A program made the position numbers and the translations under genes. From NCBI GenBank assembly GCA_026129185.1, contig JAHCIO010000011.1, positions 40,655 through 104,654 on the forward strand: a DNA stretch of 64,000 nt. Reading direction: 5' to 3'. Positions 12,158 to 20,599 of the stretch are shown piece by piece; position 1 is the stretch's first letter; the number at the start of each line of letters is the position of its first letter. Below the pieces are notes generated by a model. The model ran no database searches. It was not told the DNA's origin and saw only the letters and a program-made list of their open reading frames with translations. Source of the stretch: Promineifilum sp019695075. GTDB lineage: Bacteria > Chloroflexota > Anaerolineae > Promineifilales > Promineifilaceae.

Positions 12158-13408
12158 ATGAGCCACCCTCAGCCTATCGCCACGCGCGCGGCCGGCCTGC
12201 TGCTGTTGCTGGTTGGGCTGGCCGCCGGCGCCCTGGCCGGGCCGGCCGCCGCCCGCCCCGCCGCCGCCAGCCGCGTTTTTGTGCCCCTGGCCGCCGGCAA
12301 GGTCGCCTTCGGCGCGACGGCCATACCGGGAACCTATAACGAGGTCACGGCCATCACCCACGCCGGCGACGACCGCCTGTTCATCGGTGAGCGCGAGGGC
12401 CGGGTCAAGATCCTCCATCCCGACGGCCACGTGACCGTCTTCCTCGACATTCGCCACCGCGTCATCGCCAGCCGCGGCGAGTACGGCTTCTACGACATCG
12501 CCTTTCACCCCGGCTACGCCGACCCGGCCTCGCCCGGCTATGGCTTCTTCTACGTCAGCTTCACCAGTGGGACAGACGAGCGGGCCACCGGCGGCGCGGA
12601 CGCGGTCGATGTCGACTTGATCGTGGCCCGCTTCCGCGTCTCGGCCGATCCGAACGTGGCCGACCCAACCAGCGAAGTCCCTCTGCTGGTCGTGCCGCAG
12701 ACCGACGACATCCACAAAGGCGGGGCGATGGAGATCGACCCGCGCACCAACCGGCTCTTCGTGGGCGTGGGCGACGACTTCAAGAACCTCATCGCCCAGG
12801 ACGCCGGCTCGCCCAAGGGCAAGATTTTGCGGCTGGCGGTCGATGAAGCGCCGCGCGACGCGCCGCCCTATCAGCTATTCCCGGTGACGACGGAGGTCTG
12901 GGCCAGCGGGCTGCGCAACCCGTGGCGGATCGACGTAGACCCGCTGGGCGATCAAATCATCATCGGCGAGGTGGGCGACGCCGATTGGGAAGAGGTCAAC
13001 CGCGCCTCGCTGAGCACGCCGGGGGCCAACTTTGGCTGGCCGTGTCTGGAGGGGCTGATGGTCAAGCCCAACTTCGCCGGCGCGGCGGCCTGCCAGAACC
13101 CGGAGCGCTTCACGCGGCCGGTGTACGCCTACTCCCACCGCGACCCGGACAACAACCGCTGCGTGGTCATCGGCGGCAAGGTCTATCGCCCGGCCCACAA
13201 CCCGACCGACGGCCGCTACGTCTTCGCCGATCTATGCACGCGCGAGGTCTTCGCCCTGGGCTACGACGCCGACGGCTCGTGGCCGGCCGTGCGGCTGGGC
13301 GTGGTCGGCGACGAACTGATCAACACCATCGGCGAAGACCGCTACGGCACGCAGTACATCGGCACGGCCGCCCGCGGGGGGGCGGTCTGGCGGTTGTCGA
13401 TTCCCTAG
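12158..13408 (+). CDS. Secreted PQQ-dependent sugar dehydrogenase-like beta-propeller (copy 2)
   Basis: 416 residues, start ATG after GGAGAGAC. Signal peptide in the first ~35 residues (LLLLVGLAAGALAGPAAA). Shares the copy-1 motifs throughout: DDRLFIGEREGRVKILHPDG, YGFYDIAFHPGY, DIHKGGAMEIDP, ASGLRNPWRIDVDP and NFGWPCLEG. It differs mostly in a loop after the third strand region, where it carries an extra acidic stretch (DERATGGADAVDVD). Its TAG shares a CTAG with the stop of the convergent gene at 13405. Divergence between the copies suggests an old duplication with possible change in sugar specificity. Confidence 0.88.
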   Translation: MSHPQPIATRAAGLLLLLVGLAAGALAGPAAARPAAASRVFVPLAAGKVAFGATAIPGTYNEVTAITHAGDDRLFIGEREGRVKILHPDGHVTVFLDIRHRVIASRGEYGFYDIAFHPGYADPASPGYGFFYVSFTSGTDERATGGADAVDVDLIVARFRVSADPNVADPTSEVPLLVVPQTDDIHKGGAMEIDPRTNRLFVGVGDDFKNLIAQDAGSPKGKILRLAVDEAPRDAPPYQLFPVTTEVWASGLRNPWRIDVDPLGDQIIIGEVGDADWEEVNRASLSTPGANFGWPCLEGLMVKPNFAGAAACQNPERFTRPVYAYSHRDPDNNRCVVIGGKVYRPAHNPTDGRYVFADLCTREVFALGYDADGSWPAVRLGVVGDELINTIGEDRYGTQYIGTAARGGAVWRLSIP

Positions 13409-13770
13409 AACCGCGGCCGCAACCGCGCGCCCCCGCCCCACCCCGACGCCAGGAACAGCACCCCGGCGAGCACCAGCGGCCCGGCCATCAGCACCAAAAT
13501 ACCCATCTCGCGCCAGCCGAAGACGAACGCGAAACCCACGGCCAGCGCCAGAAACAGCACCCCGCCCAGCCGCGGCCAGCGCCAGGCGAAAATGAGCGCC
13601 AGCACGACGGCATAGACCGGGGCCAGATGGATGAGGAAGCCGACAACCTGCTCCAGCACGCTGCCGCTGTCGAAGACATCAAAGGCAAATAGCGTCAGGA
13701 ACGCGGCGTAGAGAATGGCCACACCGCGCGGACTCCAGCGCAGCAGCTGGCCGGTCAACGATTCGGACAT
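13405..13770 (-). CDS. Small four-helix membrane protein of unknown function
   Basis: 121 residues, GGAGGT 6 nt before the ATG. About four transmembrane helices are visible (GVAILYAAFLTLFAFDVF, VVGFLIHLAPVYAVVLALIF, LGGVLFLALAVGFAFVFGW, GILVLMAGPLVLAGVLFLAS). The WSPRGVAILY start and the FLIHLAPVY motif recur in uncharacterised membrane proteins of Chloroflexota and Bacteroidota. A decayed second copy lies at 15431-15789. No enzymatic motif; function unknown. Confidence 0.8.
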   Translation of the reverse strand: MSESLTGQLLRWSPRGVAILYAAFLTLFAFDVFDSGSVLEQVVGFLIHLAPVYAVVLALIFAWRWPRLGGVLFLALAVGFAFVFGWREMGILVLMAGPLVLAGVLFLASGWGGGARLRPRF

Positions 13771-14003
13771 GTGTCACCTCCACTCACTTACAGCATAGAT
13801 CGGCGGGCAGGCGCTGTCAACGGGGAAACAGGGGACAGGGGACAGGGGTCAGTAAACAGTGGACAGTGAACTAGCTACCTGACACAAAATCAGGTGAAGT
13901 AAGGCACCTGCCTGAATGCCGACGTCCTCATCCTGAAGCACGACGCCATTCGTTTTACAACGGCCTTGCCGACAGTGCTGACCGGATAGCGCTAATCATA
14001 CTT

Positions 14004-14887
14004 TCAGTCAGTCCATGAACCGACGGCGTCGATTTTCTCGGCCGTCGTGGTCAGGGCGTGGTCGCAACCGCGCCACGACCATGTGAACGTGCCCGCGGTA
14101 TTGGGGCCATAGGTGCCGTCGAAGCGGACGACGTCATAGGTGTCACTATGCTGGCGGAAAGACTTGTTGGCGCCCCACGCCCAACGGGATTCCGGCGTTA
14201 ATGTGGTGTAGTCGTAGGCGGTCGCAATGTTGCTGACGGGGCCGGTCACGCCCGTCGGAGCCATCGAAGACATCGCCCACTTCTCTTCGCCGGTGTTTGA
14301 AGCGCGACCAGGCCAGGATGTCCTCAGCGCGGAACAGGATGCCGCAACGGTGCCCGATCCCCAGATTCGCCGCCGCGGCTGAAGCAACACATTGGCGCCA
14401 GGCACAGGTTGAGGTTGTAGACGTAGTTGGACGCGCCCCGGTCATAATAGTCGGTCACTGCTGCACTGGCCCGCATACCAGCCGTTGGTGAGGAGCAAAC
14501 GAATTCCACGCTGTCAGAGTCATCGTCGCAGGGGCCGTCTGTGGCGCACACATAGGCGTCAACGGGCTGCTTGGCGAGAGGGAGCGCGTCGATGTGTCAG
14601 CCAGGGATAAGGGGATGCATCGACAATGAAATAATCGACATCACCCGGGCTGTTGGTTTTGCCCCGAACCTATCATTGACCTGCACAGGATCAGCCGTCT
14701 CTGCAGGTGTTGTTTGGCTCACTCTCGGATACATTCCAGGCTGCGGCCAGGACCGATTCGCGGTTCCATTACGGCGGCAGCGGCGCGCCCGCCGGCGCCT
14801 GCCCTGCGCCATCACCGCCGTCATGCCCGGCAGCGCGGCCAGCAGGAACAGCACGATTAGCCATCGCATCATCCGCTTCGTGTTCAT
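14004..14887 (-). pseudogene. Frameshifted secreted PPC-domain-like protein
   Basis: A plausible start at 14887 gives MNTKRMMRWLIVLFLLAALP followed by MTAVMAQG, a good signal peptide. The frame then shifts: one frame reads SESEPNNT, another TADPVQVNDRFG, a third GDVDYFIVDASP, the order expected of a bacterial pre-peptidase C-terminal (PPC) domain. Further down, two frames read TDYYDRGASNYVYNLNL and ESRWAWGANKSFRQHSDTYD, then a C-terminal beta-like tail. Several frameshifts separate these pieces, so no intact product can be made. Confidence 0.65.
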
Positions 14888-15430
14888 CTTGTTAAGCTCC
14901 TTACCCATATGCATACAACGTGTACTGGCACACTAAGGGTCTAACCAGGACGCCCATCCCGTCCCCACCCGCTCACCAGTTGCCCGGCACACAAGGAGGG
15001 AGCAAGGCACCTGGTGATTCAGGCTGGGACTGAGCACTGTCGGCAAGAAGTGGACTTCCCCTTAAATACGGATACTAGGCAACACAACGCGTCGAGGAAG
15101 TGACAAATGCCGAAAGCATGACATTTGTCACGATAATATCTATTATCCCCTTCAACTAACAGTCAAAAGGCGCAACGCAACATAAGTACATGGGGTAGCT
15201 AGAAACGAACATAACGTCGAGTTGCTCACTTAGTTCTAGGCATCCTGAGAGCACACCGCCGGCTTCGAAAGTGAATCGCGAGCAGTTAGACAAACGCCAC
15301 GAGCAAAGAGCGCTTATAAGTATTTTTGCTTGTTCTGAGCGATCTGTTGTGGAACTGTTTTGGGGCTTAGTCGCGCGGCGAAGCAACCGGGTAGGGCCTG
15401 GCGGCGCGCCCACCGCGTCCCTCTCGTTCC
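14888..15430. other. 543-nt stretch without a supportable gene
   Basis: Lies between the two pseudogenes. It is less GC-rich than its surroundings around 15060-15240. It contains one arm of the nested inverted pair near 15031. Short frames here have no recognisable motifs. It looks like decayed intergenic DNA. Confidence 0.4.
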
Positions 15431-15789
15431 TAGAACCGCGGCCGCTGGCCGCGCTCGCCCACCCCGAGGCCAGGAACAGCACCACCGGCCAGCACCAGCG
15501 GCCCGGCCATCAGCACCAGAATACCCATACCCATCTCGCGCCAGCCGAAGGCAAACGCGAAGCCCACGGCAGCGCCAGAAACAGCACCCACCAGCCACGC
15601 GGCCAGCGCCAGGCGAAAATGAGCGCCAGCACGACGGCATAGACCGGGGCCAGATGGATGAGGAAGCCGACGACCTGCTCCAACGCGCTGCCGCTGTCGA
15701 AGACATCAAAGGCAGCGTCAGGAACGCGGCGTAGAGAATGGCCACGCCGCGCGGACTCAGCGCGGCAATTTGGCCGGTCAGTTGGACAT
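15431..15789 (-). pseudogene. Decayed duplicate of the four-helix membrane gene at 13405
   Basis: Nearly collinear nucleotide match to 13405-13770, including the ribosome binding site and ATG. Small deletions bring a stop after the third codon (ATG TCC AAC TGA), and further indels occur near 15535, 15580 and 15713. No single frame crosses the copy. The high remaining identity indicates a recent duplication. Confidence 0.85.
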
Positions 15790-15885
15790 GTCACCTCCAC
15801 TTGCCTACAGCATGAATCGGCCGGCGGGCGATGTCAACTGTAACAGGTTCTTTGGCTGTCATCCTCCTTTTTGTGTCAGGTAGCT

Positions 15886-15932
15886 AGGACAGTGAACAGT
15901 GGACAGTTCCACTGTCCACTGTTCACTGTCCT
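15886..15932. repeat. 22-bp perfect hairpin of the GACAGTGAACAGTGG type
   Basis: Arms 15886-15907 and 15911-15932 are perfect reverse complements with a 3-nt loop. The arm is built of related GACAGTG/GAACAGTG units. Similar GGACAG units stand at 13825-13870 on the other side of the duplicated segment. It sits about 90 nt upstream of the DUF2807 gene and has no T tract. Confidence 0.75.
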
Positions 15933-16023
15933 CTATCCACTTCTTCGCAGAGAAAGTGTAGCCAACGACACTATCGCCGCCGGACTGACTATGCTATTCT
16001 GTGCGCGGTAAGGAGAGTTGCCC

Positions 16024-16752
16024 ATGTTCACCAAAACATCCTTTCGCGCTGTTCCGCTGCTGGCCGGCCTGCTGCTGTTGATCGGCTGCTCGTCGCTGCT
16101 CGGCAATTTCGTCACTGGTTCCGGCAATCCGGTCACCCAGGAGTTCGATTTCAGCGACTTCACCGAAGTCAGCATTGAAAACGCCTTCGCCGGCACGATC
16201 ACCCGCGGCGACGACTACCGCGTCGTCGTCACCGTCGATGACAATCTGGTTGACCGCCTCAAGGTCGAGCAAAACGGCAACCGTGTGACCATCGGCTTCA
16301 ACGAGGCCACAGCCGTCACGAACGCCGACCTGACCTACGAGATCACGCTGCCCGCTCTGAGCGGCCTGGGGGTCAGCGGGGCCAGCCAGGCACAGATCGC
16401 CGGCTTCACTGGCGACGACGAGTTGAACATCGAGGCCAGCGGGGCCAGTCGCGTCGAGGGCGACATCAGCAGCGGCGACGCCGACCTGCGCGCCACCGGG
16501 GCCAGCACGGTCCGCCTCATCGGCGCGGGCGCGAACCTGAGCGGCGAAGCCAGCGGGGCCAGCACGCTCGACCTGACCGACTTCGTCACCGCCGACGCCG
16601 ACGTGACGGCCAGCGGCGCCAGCCACATCATCGTCAACACCACCGGCCGGCTCGACGCCGAGGCCTCCGGCGCGTCCAACGTTGACTATCTGGGCCAGCC
16701 GACGCTGGGCAACATCAGCGCCAGCGGCGGCAGCAACGTCAACCCCCAGTAG
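16024..16752 (+). CDS. DUF2807 (head-GIN) lipoprotein
   Basis: 242 residues; ATG at 16024 has AGGAG 8 nt upstream (an earlier in-frame TTG is disfavoured). Lipobox LLLIGC at the signal peptide end gives an exported lipoprotein. The body is the right-handed beta-structure of DUF2807: EFDFSDFTEVSIENAF at the start, then repeating strands built on xxSGASxx (LGVSGASQAQI, IEASGASRVEG, ATGASTVRLI, EASGASTLDL, TASGASHIIV, EASGASNVDY). The family is often described as a putative auto-transporter adhesin domain; function is unproven. Monocistronic by spacing. Confidence 0.88.
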   Translation: MFTKTSFRAVPLLAGLLLLIGCSSLLGNFVTGSGNPVTQEFDFSDFTEVSIENAFAGTITRGDDYRVVVTVDDNLVDRLKVEQNGNRVTIGFNEATAVTNADLTYEITLPALSGLGVSGASQAQIAGFTGDDELNIEASGASRVEGDISSGDADLRATGASTVRLIGAGANLSGEASGASTLDLTDFVTADADVTASGASHIIVNTTGRLDAEASGASNVDYLGQPTLGNISASGGSNVNPQ

Positions 16753-16884
16753 GCCGCGGGCGCGCTCGCGCCCATTGCCCATGCGGGGCGGGCTGACCCG
16801 GCCCGCCCCGCCCCGCTTTGGTGTGGGCCAAGCGGGACATTCCGCCCATAGACGCCGGGCGCAGCCGTCCCGTACAATGCGCCC

Positions 16885-17781
16885 ATGTTTACAACCAGGT
16901 TTACAGCCAACGACTTTCGTGCTCCTGTTGTCCGCCGCCGCCTGGCGGCATTGGCCTTGCTGCTGCTGATCGCCCTGGCGGCCTGCGGCGGTGACGACAC
17001 ACCCGCGGCCGAGCCGACGCTCGCCCCGGCGTCTCAGGCAACCACCGCGCCACAAGCCGACGCGCCGACCGAGGCCCCGCCGGCGGCAGCGACGCCCACC
17101 GCCACGCCAACGGCGACCGCCCTGCCAGCGGCGGCCACGGCCGCGCCTGTCGCCGCCGGCGAGTGTGACAACCCCTTCTTCCCGGCCGTCGAGGGGCGAG
17201 TCATGACCTACCGCAACACCGTGCCCGCCTTCGGCGAGTCGGAATTCAGCCATACCTTTAGCGATGTCACCGACAGCAGCTTTAACGTCAACATCGACGT
17301 CGGCGACGGCGAGAGCGTTGTCCAGAAGTGGACGTGCTCGGCCGACGGCCTGCTGTCGCCGGAGATGGCGCAGATGCCGGGCATGGCCGAGGGGATGACC
17401 TTCGAGTACGTCGAGGCCAGCGGGGCAACGTTGCCGGCCGCCGACCAGATGACCGCCGGCCACGAGTGGACGACCCACTACGTCGTCGAGGTCACCATGC
17501 CCGACCTGGGCCAGGGGGCCATGTCCATGTCCGAGACGGTCGATCTGATCAATACCGTCGCCGGCGAGGAGTCGGTCACCGTGCCGGCGGGGACGTTCGA
17601 CGCCGTGCGCGTGGATACGGCGGGCGCGATCGCCGTCAGCATTGCCGGCGCGCCGGCCAGCAACATCGAGATGAGTATGGTGTCGTGGTACGCCGAAGGC
17701 GTCGGCCTGGTGCGGCAGGAGATCGGCGGCATGCTGGGCGGGGACGACACGATCCTGACCGAGTTGGTGTCGGTGGAGTAG
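16885..17781 (+). CDS. Exported lipoprotein with Thr/Pro/Ala linker and beta-rich domain
   Basis: 298 residues. Signal peptide with lipobox IALAAC (residues ~20-34), a low-complexity linker rich in Ala, Thr and Pro to about residue 92, then a globular domain from GECDNPFFPAVEGRVMTYRN. The fold resembles DUF3108/TapB-like beta-barrel lipoproteins with alternating strands (FSDVTDSSFNVNIDV, ESVTVPAGTFDAVRVDTAG, SWYAEGVGLVRQE). The ending GVGLVRQE is typical of that group. Function not known. Followed by a convergent terminator. Confidence 0.75.
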   Translation: MFTTRFTANDFRAPVVRRRLAALALLLLIALAACGGDDTPAAEPTLAPASQATTAPQADAPTEAPPAAATPTATPTATALPAAATAAPVAAGECDNPFFPAVEGRVMTYRNTVPAFGESEFSHTFSDVTDSSFNVNIDVGDGESVVQKWTCSADGLLSPEMAQMPGMAEGMTFEYVEASGATLPAADQMTAGHEWTTHYVVEVTMPDLGQGAMSMSETVDLINTVAGEESVTVPAGTFDAVRVDTAGAIAVSIAGAPASNIEMSMVSWYAEGVGLVRQEIGGMLGGDDTILTELVSVE

Positions 17782-17791
17782 TCGCGGCATG

Positions 17792-17833
17792 AAAAAGACC
17801 GGTCAGGCGGGCGGGTGGCCTGCCTGACCGGTC
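17792..17833 (-). terminator. Intrinsic terminator downstream of the DUF3105 gene
   Basis: Arms GACCGGTCAGGC (17797-17808) and GCCTGACCGGTC (17822-17833), a perfect 12-bp stem. Read on the minus strand, the stem is followed by TTTTTC. It lies between convergent genes and could also act on the plus-strand lipoprotein gene. Confidence 0.8.
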
Positions 17834-17859
17834 GCGTCGGGCGGATGTCCGGCGGCCGG

Positions 17860-18459
17860 TTAGCTGAGCGGCTCGCCTATGCCACCGGTGCAGGCCGCGC
17901 CGCGCTCCGGCGTGTTCGGCCCCACACGGTAGCGCTCGACGAACTGCCCGACGCGGTCGTCGTCGATGCTGTCCAGTTCCAGCTGCACGCCCCAGCCGGT
18001 CATGACAATGGGACTGCGCTGCTCCGGGTAGGGGCTAACCAGCAGGAAGTTCTGTCCCCGCGCCCAGTTCTCGATGGCGGCGATCTCCTCGGCGGGCAGA
18101 TCGGGCTGGTAGGTGATCCAGACCGCGCCGTGCTCCAGCGAGTGGACGGCGTTGGCCGTGTTGAGCGGCTCCTCGTAGATGCCGCAGTTCTGCCAGACCG
18201 GGTCGTGGTTGCCCCCGGTCGGCGGTAGCTCGCCGAAGGGGATTTCCAGCCCCGTCTCGTGGCCGCGCGACTGCCGCGGATACTGCTCCACGCCGGCGAT
18301 GGCCTCCGCCGGCCGCGTGGCCAGCCACAGCAGCCAGACCAGAATGGCGATGCCCGCCACCGCGCCCACCGCCAGCAGGATGTTGCGTAGGCGGTTGTCC
18401 GGCGCGGCCTTGCTCTTGCCGCGCGCCGTCGTCTTCTTCTTCGTGCCTCGTGCGCCCAT
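17860..18459 (-). CDS. DUF3105 single-pass membrane protein
   Basis: 199 residues, GGAG 5-6 nt before the ATG. A basic cytoplasmic N-terminus (GTKKKTTARGKSK) and one transmembrane helix (ILLAVGAVAGIAILVWLLWL) precede the DUF3105 domain. Its signatures are clear: PPTGGNHDPVWQNCGIYEEP, AVHSLEHGAVWITY and NFLLVSPYPEQ. The conserved His and Cys residues suggest metal or haem binding, but the family function is unknown. The domain is predicted to face outside. Confidence 0.9.
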   Translation of the reverse strand: MGARGTKKKTTARGKSKAAPDNRLRNILLAVGAVAGIAILVWLLWLATRPAEAIAGVEQYPRQSRGHETGLEIPFGELPPTGGNHDPVWQNCGIYEEPLNTANAVHSLEHGAVWITYQPDLPAEEIAAIENWARGQNFLLVSPYPEQRSPIVMTGWGVQLELDSIDDDRVGQFVERYRVGPNTPERGAACTGGIGEPLS

Positions 18460-18485
18460 TCGCTCTCCTTTTGAACAAAAGATCC

Positions 18486-18586
18486 GTAGAGACGGGTCGC
18501 CGACCCGTCTCTACACGCCATTGCCTCGCTGAGGCGACGGGTCACCGACCCGTCCTACAGGCGACGGGTCGCCGCCCCGTCCTACA
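18486..18586. repeat. Three tandem GACGGGTC-type palindromes
   Basis: First copy: arms GTAGAGACGGGTCG (18486-18499) and CGACCCGTCTCTAC (18501-18514). Two further, imperfect copies of the core GACGGGTCgCCGACCCGTCCTAC follow to about 18586. The same architecture recurs at 30736-30762 and 49140-49253. It lies in the 340-nt gap between divergent genes; the rest of that gap (18587-18799) presumably holds the promoter of the plus-strand gene but shows no clear motif. Confidence 0.85.
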
Positions 18587-18799
18587 ATTGCCCCGCCTCT
18601 CTGGGCCGGGATGACAAACGCCGGTAAGTTTGTCAGCAAATGGCCTCCGCGGCAAGTGAGAGAGCGGATCACTTATTTTCCCGCGCGATGGCCGATCTTT
18701 TCACGTTCCGTCTATGGTGATCGTCCTCGCGCCCGTGTAGCATAGGCTTAGCTACGCAGCTCCAAACGGCCGCGGGCGAAGGCATTGGGAGGTCCGAGA

Positions 18800-20599
18800 A
18801 TGTACCAGCGCTATCTCATTACCGTTCAACCGGTGGAGGCAACCTTGCCACTGCCGCTGTCGCCGGACGACGGCCGCCGCGTGGCCTTCATGGTCGGCAA
18901 AGTCCGGGTCATCATCGACACACCCGATGCGCCGCCCACGCCGGCGCTGCGCGTCGCCACCCACGAACTGCCCGCCCACCTGGTCATCACCGAGGGCGAC
19001 ATCGTCGCCATGGACACGCCCGGCTGGCCCCAGTCGGGCACCTACAACCAGCTCATCGTCAGCGGCGACGGTGACATTCGCCTGCACAACGACACCTTCG
19101 GCCTGCGGGCCTGCTTCTTCGCCCAGGAGGAGGGCATCCTGCGCGTCAGCAACTCGCTACGGCTGCTGCGGGCCGCGGCGGGACTGGCATGGGATGAACT
19201 AGGCATTGCCCAGATGTACCTCTTCGGCGGCTATACGGCCACCGAGCGCACCATCCTGCGCGGGGCGCAACGCGCCGCCGCGGGCACGGAGTACCGCTTC
19301 CGCATCGGCCAGGAGGGGCCGCCGGCGGTCGCCCGCCTGGCCCGCACGTGGACGACAGTCATCGACGACCGTCTCGACCATATCGTGGAGACCATCTGCG
19401 ACCTGTGGACGACGGCCGCCGCCCGCCACATCGACCCGGTCGATACGCCCATCGGCATCATGCTCAGCGGCGGGTTGGATTCGCGCCTGGTGGCCGGGGC
19501 GGTGGCCTCGCGCGGCAAGCGCATCCTCGGCCTGACCTTCGGCGACGTGAACAGCGACGAAGTGCGCATCGCCGGGGAAGTGGCCGCGGCCGTGGGGGCG
19601 CAATGGCTGCCGCGACCCATGGACGCGGGCTTCGCCTTCGAGCGGCTGGCCTTCGACCGCGTCAATGCGTCCAACGAGACGATGTATAATCTGATGTGGG
19701 ACGCCAATCTGCCGGAGTTGGTGGCCGCGGGCGCGACCCACTTCAGCAGCGGCGCGACCTTCGAGACGACCTTCGGCGGCCACCGCGACGCCGACCCGCG
19801 CCGCCGCCTGCTGAAGAACGTCCGCCAGTCGCTCCTCGGCCCGTGGCACACGCCGCCGGCCACGGCCGAGCAACTGGACGCGCTCATCGACCTCCACACC
19901 GGCAAGGCCCGCAAGCGCGCCCGCAACTACGCCCGGCTGCTGGCCGAGCCATACCGCCGCCTGATGACCGACAGCCTGCCGGCCATCCGCGACGAGGTGG
20001 CCGCCCGCCTGCACGCCATCGCCGCCTCCGGCCCCATCTCCATCGAGCAGGTCAACGAGCGCTTCGAGAGCGAGCAGTACCAGGGCCACCACAGCCGCGA
20101 CCAGGAGCGGCAATTGGCCGTCTATGGCACGCCGCTGCTGCCGACGTGCGACCGGGACGTGGCCAACTACCTGACCAACCTGCCGGCAGGCATGAAGTAC
20201 GACCACGCCCTCTACTACCGCGTCTTCCGCCGCCTCTACCCGCGTCTGGCGGCCATCCAGGTGCCCAACCTGAGCACCGACCTGAACAAGTCGCAGTTGC
20301 AGATCGAACTCATCCGCGCCTGGCGCATCCAGCGCAAGTCGCGGCTGAGCACGTGGGTCAACTTCGACGCCTGGATGCGTCTGGGCGACAACATGGCCAA
20401 GTACGAGCGGCTATTCCTCGACCAGACGGGCTTCTTCGACCCGGCGGCCGTGGGCGACTACTTCGCCGACGTGCGCGCCGGTCGCCAGCGCCTCTACGAC
20501 GGCGGCGAGACGGGCAGCTTCCTCAACCTGGCCTACCTGCTGGACGAGCGGCGGGCGGCGGTGCGGCCATCGCCCCACCCCACCCCGACCGCGGCCTAG
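18800..20599 (+). CDS. Asparagine synthase-like ATP pyrophosphatase lacking the glutaminase Cys
   Basis: 599 residues; ATG at 18800 is placed by GGGAGGT 6 nt upstream (an earlier TTG is disfavoured). Residues ~1-195 resemble a degenerate N-terminal nucleophile glutaminase domain, but residue 2 is Tyr (MYQRYLITV), not the Cys needed for glutamine hydrolysis. Residues ~215-585 form the synthetase domain with the PP-loop IGIMLSGGLDSRL that binds ATP. The residues GHHSRDQERQ and LPTCDRDV correspond to the substrate half. Such Cys-less homologues include beta-lactam synthetases and lasso-peptide cyclases. No precursor peptide or partner protease is seen nearby. An amide-forming ligase using a non-glutamine nucleophile is inferred. 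Confidence 0.82.
   Translation: MYQRYLITVQPVEATLPLPLSPDDGRRVAFMVGKVRVIIDTPDAPPTPALRVATHELPAHLVITEGDIVAMDTPGWPQSGTYNQLIVSGDGDIRLHNDTFGLRACFFAQEEGILRVSNSLRLLRAAAGLAWDELGIAQMYLFGGYTATERTILRGAQRAAAGTEYRFRIGQEGPPAVARLARTWTTVIDDRLDHIVETICDLWTTAAARHIDPVDTPIGIMLSGGLDSRLVAGAVASRGKRILGLTFGDVNSDEVRIAGEVAAAVGAQWLPRPMDAGFAFERLAFDRVNASNETMYNLMWDANLPELVAAGATHFSSGATFETTFGGHRDADPRRRLLKNVRQSLLGPWHTPPATAEQLDALIDLHTGKARKRARNYARLLAEPYRRLMTDSLPAIRDEVAARLHAIAASGPISIEQVNERFESEQYQGHHSRDQERQLAVYGTPLLPTCDRDVANYLTNLPAGMKYDHALYYRVFRRLYPRLAAIQVPNLSTDLNKSQLQIELIRAWRIQRKSRLSTWVNFDAWMRLGDNMAKYERLFLDQTGFFDPAAVGDYFADVRAGRQRLYDGGETGSFLNLAYLLDERRAAVRPSPHPTPTAA

Larger units (their letters stand above)
13871..15887. repeat. 2-kb segment bounded by a 19-bp inverted repeat
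   Basis: CTAGCTACCTGACACAAAA at 13871-13889 is the exact reverse complement of 15869-15887. Both ends are flanked outside by GACAGTGAAC-type sequence. Inside are a frameshifted secreted-protein gene and a damaged copy of the four-helix membrane gene. A shorter inverted pair (CTTGCCGACAGTGCT near 13964, AGCACTGTCGGCAAG near 15031) is nested inside. No transposase is present. It may be a decayed non-autonomous element or the product of an inverted duplication. Confidence 0.6.
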
